DNA from: Phoronis australis
Lineage: Eukaryota; Phoronida; Phoronidae
Direction: 5' to 3'
Assembly: GCA_002633005.1 (NCBI GenBank)
Contig: NMRA01000346.1
Coordinates: 393,444 to 457,443 of the forward strand
DNA length: 64,000 nucleotides
Both the position numbers and the translations under genes were made by a program. Below the pieces are notes generated by a model, which saw only the letters and a program-made list of their open reading frames with translations, did not search any database and was not told the origin of the DNA. This document shows positions 24,220 to 35,800 of this stretch, in pieces. Positions within the stretch are counted from its first letter, which is position 1. Every line of letters starts with the position of its first letter.

Positions 24220-24860
24220 TACAGAGACTATGTCGAAGAGGTCGACCATGTTGAAGATGCTTTGCGAGCCAATGGATACCAGGAATGGAGGTTCACAGAC
24301 ACCCCTAGTTGCAAATCTACTGACAAACTCGATGGTCCCTCCGTTGCCATCCCATACATAAGAGGGTTGTCTGAACGCCTACATCACACTTACAGAACGC
24401 ATGGGATTTCTTCTTACATGAAACCTACGAACACCCTCCGTTTCCTACTAGTCAGACCCAAAGATCCAACCCAGATGACTTAACAATGTGGGGTCATATA
24501 CCAGCTGAAGTGTAACCAGGATCCCAACCATACCTACATTGGAGAAACTAAGAGACCATTCCTTACCAGATTCAAAAAACATCAGAATCAGAAACTGGAC
24601 AGACCAACAGCTGTGGGGGAACACAGATTGGCGACTGGGCATTCCATCTCTCTTGCGTCATCCAGGATCATAGCCAAAGAAAAAAATGGTATGCTCGCAA
24701 GCTCAAAGAGTCCATGAACATCAGCAGTCAGCGACCTAACTTACCCCGTGTATTCCAGCATTCTTAACCAGCGAAAGGCGGGAAATCCCTCATTCATCGA
24801 TAAAGATCTGGCGGATCAGGTCGAAATGTCTGCAAACAACCTACCACGTCTCTAAGTAAG
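24220..24860 (+). pseudogene. Penelope-like element relic 2: reverse transcriptase C-terminus plus GIY-YIG endonuclease
   Basis: The frame reads HVEDALRANGYQEW..., then VAIPYIRGLSERLHHTYRTHGI..KPTNTLRFLLVRPKD, the RT thumb end of Penelope elements. One TAA (24481-24483) interrupts it. In the same frame it continues GVIYQLKCNQDPNHTYIGETKRPFLTRFKKHQ...GEHRLATGHSI, a GIY-YIG domain. A second lesion near 24685 shifts the frame to YARKLKESMNISSQRPNLPR. The sequence differs clearly from relic 1, so a second lineage is represented. The 5' end is truncated. It sits inside repeat copy B. Confidence 0.8.
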
Positions 24861-25633
24861 TGACCATCTCATACTACAATGCCTCTAAAGCCCAATGACA
24901 AACCTATTCTCCAGAATTAGTATGCAGGCAGAGAGGTTTGATATGGGCATCACACTTAAGGACTTGAAGAATCAGACAATGAGTTCGATATCCCACTTAG
25001 CAAACTTCCATCGGCTTTGGGGCCGTATGAAATCGACCCACTTGCACAAGAAAAGCTGCAGACATGTGTGTCACCACTAACTGAAAAATGAGGTTGTCAA
25101 TATTCACCAAATAAACACTTAATAACCAATGATGACAAAGGCCACTGTAAACTTGGGTCATCCTATTGCTATGATGAAATGAGCACGGTCTTAAACCCAT
25201 TGCCGAGGTCAAGAGCCTGGTAGATTTTCGTTATATACAAAATTTGCAAATATACTTATAAGGTGGCAACTATTTCATTGTAACACGAGTTTTGTGTTTG
25301 GTCAAAACAATCCATTGAAATGCTCCAAATGAAGTGACGCTCACACTGGCATTCCACTCTCGGACGGCATACAAACTGATGCCACATTCGTGCAACGATC
25401 ATGTATTTAGGAAATTTGTGCACAAAGACGTTCTCATTCAAGTTGTTGATACCACAGCTTCAACAAACACACCTTTTTGTGTATGAAAAAGGCAGCTCTC
25501 CGACGACTTTCCTCGCAACTCCTCAGTATCGCACTGGTAAAAATAACAACAGCGGTGACTTCCACCCATTACGTACAACCTCGATAACACAAAAATATTC
25601 TTTTTAAAATTTTTGGCTTGTTTCTTAGTATCA
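24860..25633. other. Rest of the insertion inside repeat copy B, no gene recognised
   Basis: Presumed 3' non-coding part of the Penelope insertion or of a second nested insertion. Short open frames occur but I see no family motif. It ends where the repeat resumes (CACAGATATTCAG). Confidence 0.4.
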
Positions 25634-26913
25634 CACAGATATTCAGTAGTGCAAAAAACTTAAGAATTTAGAACTAAGGTTGATGGCATGGTATTTTCCA
25701 TGCCAGTTAAAGGGATTGTCCCTTATAAATTTTAAGTCAAGTAAGAAAACCAGCATTTGACACATTCAGTCTGGTTAGACATGTTTGATTTTTGATTTAA
25801 GGAAAGAGCGGGAAAGTATTATTCTCACAGGAGCAAAGGAAAAGGCAACAAAAGAATTACCTGTCAATTACACTGGATGGAATGAATCAGCAAACATCCA
25901 TTTCACAATACCATTATTTATTTAAATCACTTCAGAAGATTCAGAAGCTGCAGACCCATCTGACGGGAGCAATGGTCCATGATCGTGCCACCTTCGGGTA
26001 TTTTGATCTAAGGTTGTGGGGATACGGACCACACATAACTGCCAGCGTTCTTTTGGCCACGCTTAAAAGTCTCTCGTACATACCAGATGTTCATCGTAAT
26101 AATTGGTTGAAACTCCACTTAAATATACTGCGACACCACTCTGACCACAACAGGGATACCCCATTGTCATTCACTTGAACAAAGATTCTGTGCTTGATAA
26201 CGACACCCTAATATTCATGGCTAATTGCCCATGGGTAGTCTTGTGCGCCAAATGTGTTTATTTTTTTTTTTGCTGGAACATCTTTGGGACCTTACATGAT
26301 ATGAAATACTTGTTATATGCATGAGAATAGAAATTCATGGTGCATCTTCAAGCCTATGAAGTCAAAATGCTGGCTTTGTATTATTTGTTACAGATTTCCT
26401 TGTTTCATCCTTACATATGAACATTATATTTAGGATTGGCCATTGTTTCTCTTGTGGTGGCTAGATGTTATATTTATCACCTACTACTTACAGTAGTTAT
26501 TCACACACTACTTATATTGCCCATTACTAGATTATTACAAACTATAGTGAACTGTTTCACATATACTGCATATAATGAAAACATTTTCAGAGCACTATCT
26601 GTTGAAGACCATGCCTTCTCCTGCATCTGAACTGGTCAAATAAAGTTTTGAAAAACTGGCAATTCACAAGCTGAAAGTTTCTTTTGCCACTGCAAAAAAA
26701 ATTGCCTTTAGAAGAGGACAAGGAGTGGTGGAATGAATTCTTTGATGAGGTTGACTCTTTAATATGAAGGTTAGTCTGTAATGTTATATCACATATTTTA
26801 TTAACCTTGTTGAACTATTATACATATTAGTACATAACTGCGGGTATATTAAACTGATAAACACAGAGTATTCCGATTATGGTTTCAGCCGATGAAGGCG
26901 TGCAAATCTGTGC

Positions 26914-27147
26914 TCCTGGGAATTTGCCAGAAATACTCTGTAAACCATGCCTGCAAAGAGTCAACGACTCTGACTAATCACTTTCTGAAAGTGGAATTGC
27001 GAAACTGAATTCAAGGACTTGTTTCTGTGTTCCTGGGAATTTGCCAAAAATACTCTGTAAACCATGCCTGGAAAGAGTCAACGACTCTGACTAATCACTT
27101 TCTGACAGTGGAATTGCGAAACTGAATTCAAGGACTTGTTTCTTTTT
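26914..27147 (+). repeat. 117-bp unit duplicated in tandem
   Basis: TCCTGGGAATTTGCC begins at 26914 and again at 27031. The two 117-bp units run through AAACCATGCCTG...GACTCTGACTAATCAC...GAATTCAAGGACTTGTTTCT and differ at only a few positions. The duplication lies at the right edge of repeat copy B. Confidence 0.9.
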
Positions 27148-27217
27148 CAGAGAAAATAAGTAACAATTTATTAGATTAGGTATTACGGATTAAGCGCAAC
27201 CGGCAAGTCCATCGCAT

Positions 27218-28493
27218 TTGTTATCAGCACAATGCCAATTAAGAGACATCTGTGGAAGTCAGGAGGAAAACGTATTACTTGAAAAAGTAATGGGGATAGA
27301 GTCCGCTTTATTCGGAGACCGCAGAAGTGCGGACGTGATTAAACCATCAGCAAAAAAGGGCGGCGTAGGAGACAGCGTCAAATTTCATAAGCAGGTAAGT
27401 CAGTGAGTTTCACCGAGCACAATGCAAAATGCACATAAGCGAACAAAACGTTGTATAGTTTGAATGGCACCGTCAGTTTCAGTTTATCCAGACTACATCC
27501 CTTTTGATTTCACACAGATCACGACCAAAAGGTCGAGTGATGAATGCAAGAAGAAATTCCAAAACTTAAACCAACGATGTACAAAAATTTTTCAACAAGA
27601 GAATTGCTGTTTGTTTATTTGTTTGCTTGTTGACTTCCTGTTATGATTAATAATCTATTTTAAAATGTGAGCAAGAATCTAAAAGTGGAGTATAATCTTT
27701 TGTGTCTTATCCAACTTTATGTGGTATACATAATTTTATTGCTTTTCGTCAATTCGTAGTTAAGCTTCACATTATTGACCCTCATCCCCTTCCATTAGCA
27801 TTACTTCCCTGCACCCCATTTCAAAAAAGAGGCCAGTTCTATAGTGCCACGGGTTTTTAAGATGTAACGGTTGAGACAGTCTAGCGCAGCTTAGTATGTC
27901 ATTTGAAATAAGTACAAATATACCTTGTATAATTTCTCCTACAGCTAAATCCAAAATGGGCAACAGAAAAAGTGCCAGGAAGACAGGCAGAGGACAACCT
28001 GGCAAGATTTTGGATGTCATAGACGAGGCGATCTTGACTCACTTCGATTCAAGAGTCGAAGTCTCTGGCATCAAAGGATGTTTGGAAACTGATGGTGAAT
28101 GCATTGGTTTTGCACCGAATGCAATTTATCGTTGCAAGTGCCAATGTCTGACTAATGTAAAATGCATGGACATTAAACTCATGCATACTCGCCAATATTA
28201 GATAACCAAATTTTGGCAAAAACTGGAACAGAACGTGATCAAAGCCTGACCATTCATATCTTGTACTGACTTCTGTGTGAAATTGTGGTTTAAGTTCTAC
28301 ATCATAAATTAAGGCAAAATACCAGGAGAAACAGAAAAATACATTTACCTCCAATTTGTTGGCTCTTCCATTGTTGGAATGATGATAAATTGTAGGTCTA
28401 TTTCTACACTTGAATTTTTCAGAACTTGTCATGGCTGACGGTATTAGGGATGACAGCAAATGTCTCTTCTTTACCAGGACAGAAATAGACAAG
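27218..28493 (+). CDS. Myb/SANT-like DNA-binding protein, N-terminal exons (host gene, transposon gene or pseudogene)
   Basis: Four small exons join in frame: about 27218-27394 (5' end not fixed; no ATG at the upstream edge), 27518-27578, 27945-28094 and 28423-28493. The junctions (CAG|GTAAGT, CGAT|GTACAA, GATG|GTGAAT, AAG|GTAACA) have phases 0, 1, 1 and 0, which match the following acceptors. The product reads as a Myb/SANT-like domain. An EENVLLEKV...LFGD helix is followed by TKRSSDECKKKFQNLNQR (the third-helix region typical of MSANTD/zeste-like and Harbinger Myb proteins), then KSARKTGRGQP, equivalent to the usual KKTGGG-P linker. The conserved Trp expected in KKxAWE is absent; the shifted frame carries a TAG exactly there, so the copy may be decayed. 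I did not find later exons. Such proteins occur both as host genes and as the second ORF of Harbinger transposons. Confidence 0.5.
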
Positions 28494-29734
28494 GTAACAT
28501 TCGAGAAACTTTGACCAAAGCAGTTCTTTTATACCCTAACATATTAAGGACTATGCGTAAAGTTTAGGAAGTCTAACCAGGTATAAAAGATGCCTTCTTC
28601 AGGTCTAATAATGTCATCAGGTCTCATTTAGTTGGACTTGTGGTGAACTTGCAGGCACTGTCCAAAGGGGTTGCTGAATCACAAACACCTTATGATTCCA
28701 GTGATACAAAAGGGGAAAGACATTTGTAAAAGAAAAATAGCTCCACAGGAACCTAATGGAAGATAACACATTTCGGAGGAAGCAATGTTCAAAACGTTGT
28801 TGACCTAAACCTTGCATTCTAGTCTGGCCTGAATGTAAAAGGGTCGTGCACTGTCAATCTACCTAAGTCTTGTCCAAAATATTCAATGGAAGGGATATCA
28901 GTGTTCACAAATTGAACTTGGAGATGCTGGGGATTTGTGTGTAGAAAGCTTTTGAAATGGGTCCAGGAAAGGGGTAAGGTAAAGGCTAATCCCAGTGCCA
29001 CTATGCTTCTGCCTTATTCAACAACCGAATAATTTTAAGCAACACGTATCCCAACAGGAGAACTAGAGCGACATCAAGGTAGGTTGGTGTGATGCACAGA
29101 AGATATCAATTGCATGAAACGTTTCATGTCTTATCACGAGTATGAAGGCCATCTCAATAATGGCGGACACACTTTTGCATTGGTGACAGACACAACTGCG
29201 AACTGATCCCACAGCAATGGGCAGTGCGCTACAAGACACAAAAATGAGGCAATATGTGCTACATTGAGATGTCTTTAAGACATGCAAAGAAATTCTTATG
29301 GCTTTCAGGAAAGTGCACCAGTACCTGACAGATACATTTGTCAGAGAAAAATCTTGAAAAAACGCTCAGCAACGTACCAAAGGAAATGCAGACGACCACA
29401 GGTGGTCAAAAGAAGGAGTTCATGAAGTAGGAGAGGCTTCCTAAGCAACGAGATGTAGTGCTTTTTTAACAGCCACCTGCTGTGTCATGCCTGTGTAATT
29501 TCCAAACTAACAACAACAAGAGCATTCAGGAGCCTTGAGATTGAAACCTGTTCTAACGTCCACTAAACTACTTTTGAAAAATAATATCTCACTTCAGCAA
29601 AAGTGCAAAGTACTCAACTATATACAAGAGCCCATAACTGCTAGTTACAGATATAACTTCTGCATATTGTGCCAGTAAATTGCCCATTCAAGATAGGACT
29701 GACACAGATATTGAACTGTTCTTTCGACTCATTG

Positions 29735-30290
29735 CAGAATGGAAGGATATCAAGATGTGAGTCGCCACTTTGGAGCGCTTCAGAACGCAGTATACCTCTT
29801 AGGTACCCCAACACAGGACCCTCAGCAGAGCCAACCGCTCAAGTCTGCCGGTCGTCGAGGAAAAAACAGCACAAAGAACTACAACTCCACCTTCAGGGGA
29901 AAAGACAGGTTCTGCAGGGGACTGGATGTATGGGTTCACAAGGAGACATCCAAGGATCAGCCTGAGACACCCCGAGGCTACAAGCATTGCCAGGGCACAA
30001 GGTTTCGATAAAAATGTTGTGTCCGAATTCTTCACAATACGGAGGGACATCTTAAAGGAAAGCAGTTTGACGCAACTCAAATTTGGAATTATGATGAAAC
30101 CGGCTGTACAACAGTATAGAATGTTCCCAAGGTTCTAGCTCCGAAAAGTAAGAGAACAGTGGGCCAATTAACTGCTACTGTACGAGGCTCCTTTTCACAA
30201 CCATCCTTAAGAGTGCTTTGGTTGTTTGAGGGGAGGATGCCAAAAACAAACGACTCGAAAATAGTAAAAATGGCCACTAATCCATCGGAA
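29735..30290 (+). pseudogene. Pogo/Tigger-like (CENP-B/Tc5-type HTH + DDE_1) transposase relic
   Basis: Frame-by-frame the sequence reads DWMYGFTRRHPRISLRHPEATSIARAQGFDKNVVSEFF (29918-30040), the end of the CENP-B/Tc5-type HTH domain in which WLYGFLRRHP..LSLR.PEATS is usual. After a frameshift near 30055 it reads QFDATQIWNYDETGCTTV, then a stop, then PKVLAPKSKRTVGQLTATVRG. The NYDETG motif holds the first catalytic Asp of the DDE_1 nuclease. The second and third catalytic residues are not visible. The copy is truncated and dead. Confidence 0.75.
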
Positions 30291-30329
30291 AACAGGAGGA
30301 TAGGGTCAACTCATTAATAGATGCCTATG

Positions 30330-30500
30330 TGACACATTCCATAAAAATCCATTAAGGATCCTTGAAGATACAGAGGCGAACGTTAAACATTAAAATTGCC
30401 ACTAGGGGGCACAGCGGTATTCGGGTCGGTCCAAAACTCGTCGCCCTCTGTTGTCATCCCCATAGGAACACACCTGCCAAATTTCAATAACATCCTGCAA
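30330..30500 (-). repeat. Solitary monomer of the 'CCCCCTAGTGGCAATTTT' repeat family
   Basis: On the minus strand this reads GAAATTTGGCAGGTGTGTTCCTATGG... then GTGCCCCCTAGTGGCAATTTTAATG and CCTCTGTATCTTCAA. It aligns with the first monomer of the tandem array at 50.0-50.2 kb, so the family is dispersed as well as tandem. Confidence 0.7.
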
Positions 30501-31439
30501 GGGGTTTAGTAGATACAGCAGCGGATGCCGGACGCCCACAAAGTGATGACAGCAATATGCAACCAAATACAAATATGTGGGAGCATAAAAAAGAATAAAG
30601 CCAGCAGTATGTCTGTAGTGCGAAATTATTATCGCATAATCTGCAATGAGCCTTCCAAAGTATCTCTTTGACATTCTGACATGACAAACGCACGTGAGCT
30701 GTTGGGTTTTGACCAGTTACACATATAATTTCTACAAAATATTTCTGGACTGTGATGTGCTCATTGTCACTTGACTAAACTCTTTTTCAGCAACTGTGAA
30801 CTTTGACCCTAAGACCAAGTTGGCATTAAGTCACTATCTTGAAGCAGACACAAGGCAGCTGTGGAGGTAGTCATTTGGAGCAATTTGTTTTTTTGTAACT
30901 TCACAAGTAGAAAACTCTTTCTGGGGGTAAAGCAGTCATTATGGAACTGGGTCAATTGTAACAATGCAGAAACACTCTACCTACATTTTTCATGAAAAAT
31001 TACTGTAGTCATTAGTAATAATTTGGTTAAACCTTTCTAACGTTTCCTTTCACTAACTGAGAATAAATGCACCATTTCCAAAAATCAGATATAATTTTGA
31101 AAATAAGCAATCACTTTCAAATTTTTCATAACTTAATCAATAAAAGTAGACCTGAATGAGACCAAACAGCAGTTCATCAGTATGGGAGCATTCATGTCAC
31201 AACGGCCCCACATGATTTACAAATACTGTAACAATACTTGTATGTCTATGAAAAGGTTCCTTGCCACACCTAGTGAAATGCATAAATATGTGAAGTCTAT
31301 ACAGAAACTGGTGATACGCAGTTGCCATCGTCGGCTGAATTTCTACAGCATGAATACATCGTCAGCTCATATGGTGGACGATATTGGGGCATTGCATTAG
31401 TTAACAACAGAATGAGGGACTAGACAAGACAGGAGTGGG

Positions 31440-32400
31440 AGAAAAGTTCCAAAAACTAGACACCAAGGTTCTTTTCATTAGAGTAACAGCAGTCACTGAC
31501 AAGGTCGATGCAATGAACACTCAGGGTGAGGAAATGCTGTGTGAACTCCAACGTGCCCAACAAACCGACAGGTGAAGGAACTTGCGCCAAAACTGAACAA
31601 ATATTTCAAAGCAATGGTTAAAAAAGACAGCCCAGGCTCGAGGTATGAAAAAAAAGGACACGTGAGGTGCAACAGAGTCCGCCTCGTTGAACTATGTTAG
31701 AGCGGACCTGAAAGCTACAAAAATGTCATTTTACTGATCACGACGATAAAATTTGGAGCCAGCTATTGAGTGATTGATGGAAAACAACGGTGCAAAGCAA
31801 TGTCAAAAGCCTACTCGCAGGTAAATCTACTATAGGATGCTGCCAATAGAGGAAATATTGATCGGCAAGCAAGGTAGGGGGCACAGAACAATGCAAACGG
31901 CGAAGAGGGACCAGCAAATAAATGTATAATCGATCAATCAAAAAATACACCGAGGGGTCCAACAGAGGCGACACCTAACAACACACGACCGTGGCACGAC
32001 AACTGTAAGAATTCCGTTCTATGAAAACATGCAATGAATACACAGCATATGTCGCAGATGAAGCAAACGGACGGTCCAAGGTAGTAGAAGTCAGTTATAA
32101 GGAATTTAAACGTTAAAATGAATCTTCGTTGACCAAATTGTGTAGTTCAGAGCTTCAGTCACGCTGGAGCAACCTCCTGTTTGAGGGTATTGCTGAGTCT
32201 TCCAGAGAGGATTGCGAACAAGTGCCTAAGTCAGTATTAAAAGATATCATTAACAATGACAATATATCATTTGAGAGAGTGCACAAGATGGGATGTGCGA
32301 AAAAGTCTGGCAGGAATAACCGATCTATGTATCGAGTACAAATTAACTCAAATAGCAAAGCACCTGAGAATAGAATAAGACTCCAGCAACTGAGACACTG
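31440..32400 (+). pseudogene. LINE ORF1-protein relic (coiled coil plus NLLFxGI RRM-like region)
   Basis: An upstream piece reads EKFQKLDTKVLFIRVTAVTDKVDAMNTQ..., a coiled-coil type segment broken by stops. From 32129 an open frame reads ELQSRWSNLLFEGIAESSREDCEQV, then ISFERVHKMGCAKKSGRNNRSMYRVQI. The NLLFxGI...EDCE...FERVH+MG series is the RRM-like core of L1/CR1-type ORF1 proteins. No ORF2 (endonuclease or reverse transcriptase) follows before the 3' end of the JmjC gene. Confidence 0.65.
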
Positions 32401-32880
32401 AGCTCGTTGGATGCATCTCTATAACCTTTGAAAGCCCCCCTTCCCTGCCGGCCCTTCATTTGCTATAGCGTACATCATAACACAATGTTTCAGCGAAGCT
32501 TCCACTATCAGTGATAGGATTCTCAGTCACGTGGTGGACATGGGTTGTCATTCCACAAAAATGCTGTACCCAATCATATCATTTAACACTTGCACTTATT
32601 CTTACAGCTCACAGAATAAAAATAAAAACATAGCCTAAAAAGCTATTGCAATTTTAGTTTAATTGAGCAATGATAATAAATAAAGATAATTTGACTATCG
32701 TTTTCAGCACCAGACAGTACTTATAGGGTGCTGCATCTTGAGTAGTTTAATGTCCATTATTCAGTGGAGGAAACAAGTACTCAAAGTGCGGGACACCTAT
32801 AAGCAACTATTACCTCAATTTCACTATACAGCAAAATTCAATAAAATGCTCCAAGCAAGAATGTACATGTATTGTTGTAC

Positions 32881-35800
32881 TTAAAGTAAATCCCTGTATT
32901 CTCCCACGTTTACTTCCATAGGACACTCAGCACATGGGAAGTCTTTTGTTAAAAATGGTTCATACCTGTAATGCAACAACATAACCCAAATTAGCATGAA
33001 AATTACCATCAGTGAAAACTTAGCACAAATAAGGCCAGTCATCCCACTATTTGACAACTGAAACTGTTGTAACAGTTATGCTGTATTTTTCATGCTCAAC
33101 TTGAAGTCGAAATTAATTTTTTTTTTTTACATTTGCACAGCCAAAGTAAAATGTGACAACTTAAAACATTTTACTCGCAACATGGTAAATATTTTTTATA
33201 GATCTACAAAAACAAAATATATTTGCAAGAAATGAGCTTAACAAACATTGAATTCTCAACACATTAAAACATTTTACTAACAAATCTACACATCACAGAG
33301 CATAGCCTAATGTTCATTTATTTAACGAAGACTTGTCCACGATCAAAGACTGATTCATGGTTCTTATGCATATCCTTACCAGAAGTTGACAGCCAGATTG
33401 CGCCCATCCCTGCTAGGGTGAGAGACAACCTCATGCCACCAAAAGGATGGCATGAACAGGACGTCGCCAGCGGAGATGGTGCAGTTCAACGGCATTGCAT
33501 CTTTAAAGGCAGGAAATCGCTGAAAAAGGATAATTGCAATTATGTTTGTAACAGAAACAGGATGGGAAACGAAGCAGTTGTGAAGACACACAGGTGACGT
33601 TAATGCTGACAATGGGACATAGAGATTGGTTTTTTAAACTTTTAAAAAAATTAAGATTTGAGAATTAAGTTCAAAGTACACTTCTACATTTATATCAAAA
33701 GCTGAGAGGCCAACTTCATAACTATAGAAGTTCACCATGATAAAACCAACAGCGCCAGAGTATGTTGCTTTATGTGCTGTAGCAACTGGTGACGTATGCT
33801 AGTAAACACTAACCCTTGTTCGGTCATTGCTGAACTTCAATTTCTCAGCATTTTAAATGCTTCCATATACAGGAACCAGTGCACGTAAAGCTGTTATGTA
33901 CAGCCAGTGCAGGTCCAAAGTAAAAGTTCCTGTTATAAAAATGATCCCAAGATGATCTTTTTGAAGAATACAAGTCACTGGGATTTGGAACAACTGCCAG
34001 ATCCATTTATCATACAGGGAGATTTTGATTCAGCAGCATTTTTCGCAAGGAACCTAGTGGTTTAATGACCAGTAAAAAGCATTTAAAAATTCCAAACTTG
34101 CCAAGTATCTGAACATTTTTCCAGTATTACTGTAAAATCTTTCCAATTTAGTGTACCATGGGCATTATTGTTCTACACCATAACCACCACCAGATGGCGT
34201 TTTGCAAAATTGTAGTCATTCTTAACAACATTAAGCCTTTGACACATGATAAAATGTTACTTCACTGGCAATTAGTTTTGTCCCAAATTTGTAATATGTA
34301 CTAATTTACAGGAACTATGCCTTTAGAATCGTGTGATTGTGTCAGATAAAACTGCAAGTCACTCAATACCTCAAAGTCAGGGTTTGTGATGTCAACGGGA
34401 GACATGACCATACTCGTGCTGTCCTTGAGTGTTTTTCGACGGAATGTAAACTCTGTCTCGTTATAGCTCAACATGGCCTCAGGAATGTGACCTTCGTACA
34501 GCCGTGAATTGTTGAAAGGCTCAAATAAAATCACCTCTTTCTTCCCACTCAACTGAAACAGAGGATGTAGTCCTACAATGCCAATGAAACAGAAAGATAT
34601 GAAATCAAATAATGCTAAAATTATTATAAATTGATTTTCCAAGTTTGAAATCACTAATGGTGAAAATATGATAGGCATTTCCCTATCCTACCATTGGTCT
34701 TGATATAAACAAAAATTTGACACTTCGACTTTTGAATTTGCCAATGAAGGGTGAAAGTAATCACCTCCATACCTTCCATGAGATTCAAGCAGATTAGAAG
34801 CTACATAGCATTATCTTACATTTCACTACATCATTGCAACGTATACAATATCAAAATTCATTCTGGTTAACATCCAGTTGCACTTAACACACTTTAGTTT
34901 TTCCACTCCTATGGGAAGCCACTTCCTCGTTTTGAGTGGGACTTTTCAGTTAACACACCAAAAGTTGTTAGATCAGAGTTTAGTGATTATAAGATGGTTA
35001 AACTTTAAATTAAACCAATGTTTTGTATTTCATACATCACAAAAGGTAAACAAATCATCAATGTAACAAGTCAACCATTACCATTAGAAGATCAAACAGC
35101 ATTTGGCTTTGGGAATTTTTGGATTTGGAGCAAAGGTCATGATTCTTTTCACTGCATTCATGATGAACACAAATAATGAATTAATTTGAAATTTGGCCAT
35201 CTTAATTCTCCAAACACGGGTTCAGCAACTTAAATCCAAATAGATAAGGTATTGAAAATTTGTAAGAAATTGTAAGCAATTAAATTTCTAACCACCTGAC
35301 ACAACAGGTTGTCAAAGGGGTCAAAGTGCAGCTTTCCAACTGTGTTCCCACTGCTCAGCCAAATGTTCAAGTGTCTGCGCTTCAGTAGCGTTTTAACAAA
35401 GTTGAACTCTCCGATGTCCTTCTCTAATTCTGGCAGGTAATTTGGTATAGATGAATATTCCAAATACGCTGAAATGTTTTTGTCTAAATAACTCCTGTTC
35501 TGGATCATATCTATAAAGTTAGCGAACTGCACATTCAGGTGTGCAGGCCTCACAACGACAAGGTCAGGATACTGCAACTGACTTCTTATGTGATGTGGAA
35601 TTTTAAATGTTGCGTAATCTTCCCAAACGCTTGCATTTTCAACACCTTCAAAGTTTCCTCCAGGTGCAAGCTTGATATGAATGTTTCTCTCACCGTACTT
35701 CTGCTTAAAAAAATCATTTGTCCACTTATGAATGGCAGTCCAATGGGCAGCACCATTTTCAATAACAACCGGTCGTGATAATTTAACATAGCGGTGGAAA

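Larger units (their letters stand above)
23566..26940. repeat. Dispersed repeat copy B, split by a Penelope insertion
   Basis: The same repeat as 20457-22365, in the same orientation. The left part runs 23566 to about 24116 (ending GGTAGACAAGAAACAAAA) and the right part resumes at about 25634 (CACAGATATTCAGTAG). About 1.5 kb of foreign sequence between them carries the Penelope RT tail and GIY-YIG endonuclease. Copy A supplies the unfilled arrangement at 20985-21040. Confidence 0.8.

Noticed and set aside
26914-27147. CRISPR-like or short direct repeat array
   Set aside because: Only two 117-bp tandem units without spacers, in a eukaryotic genome.
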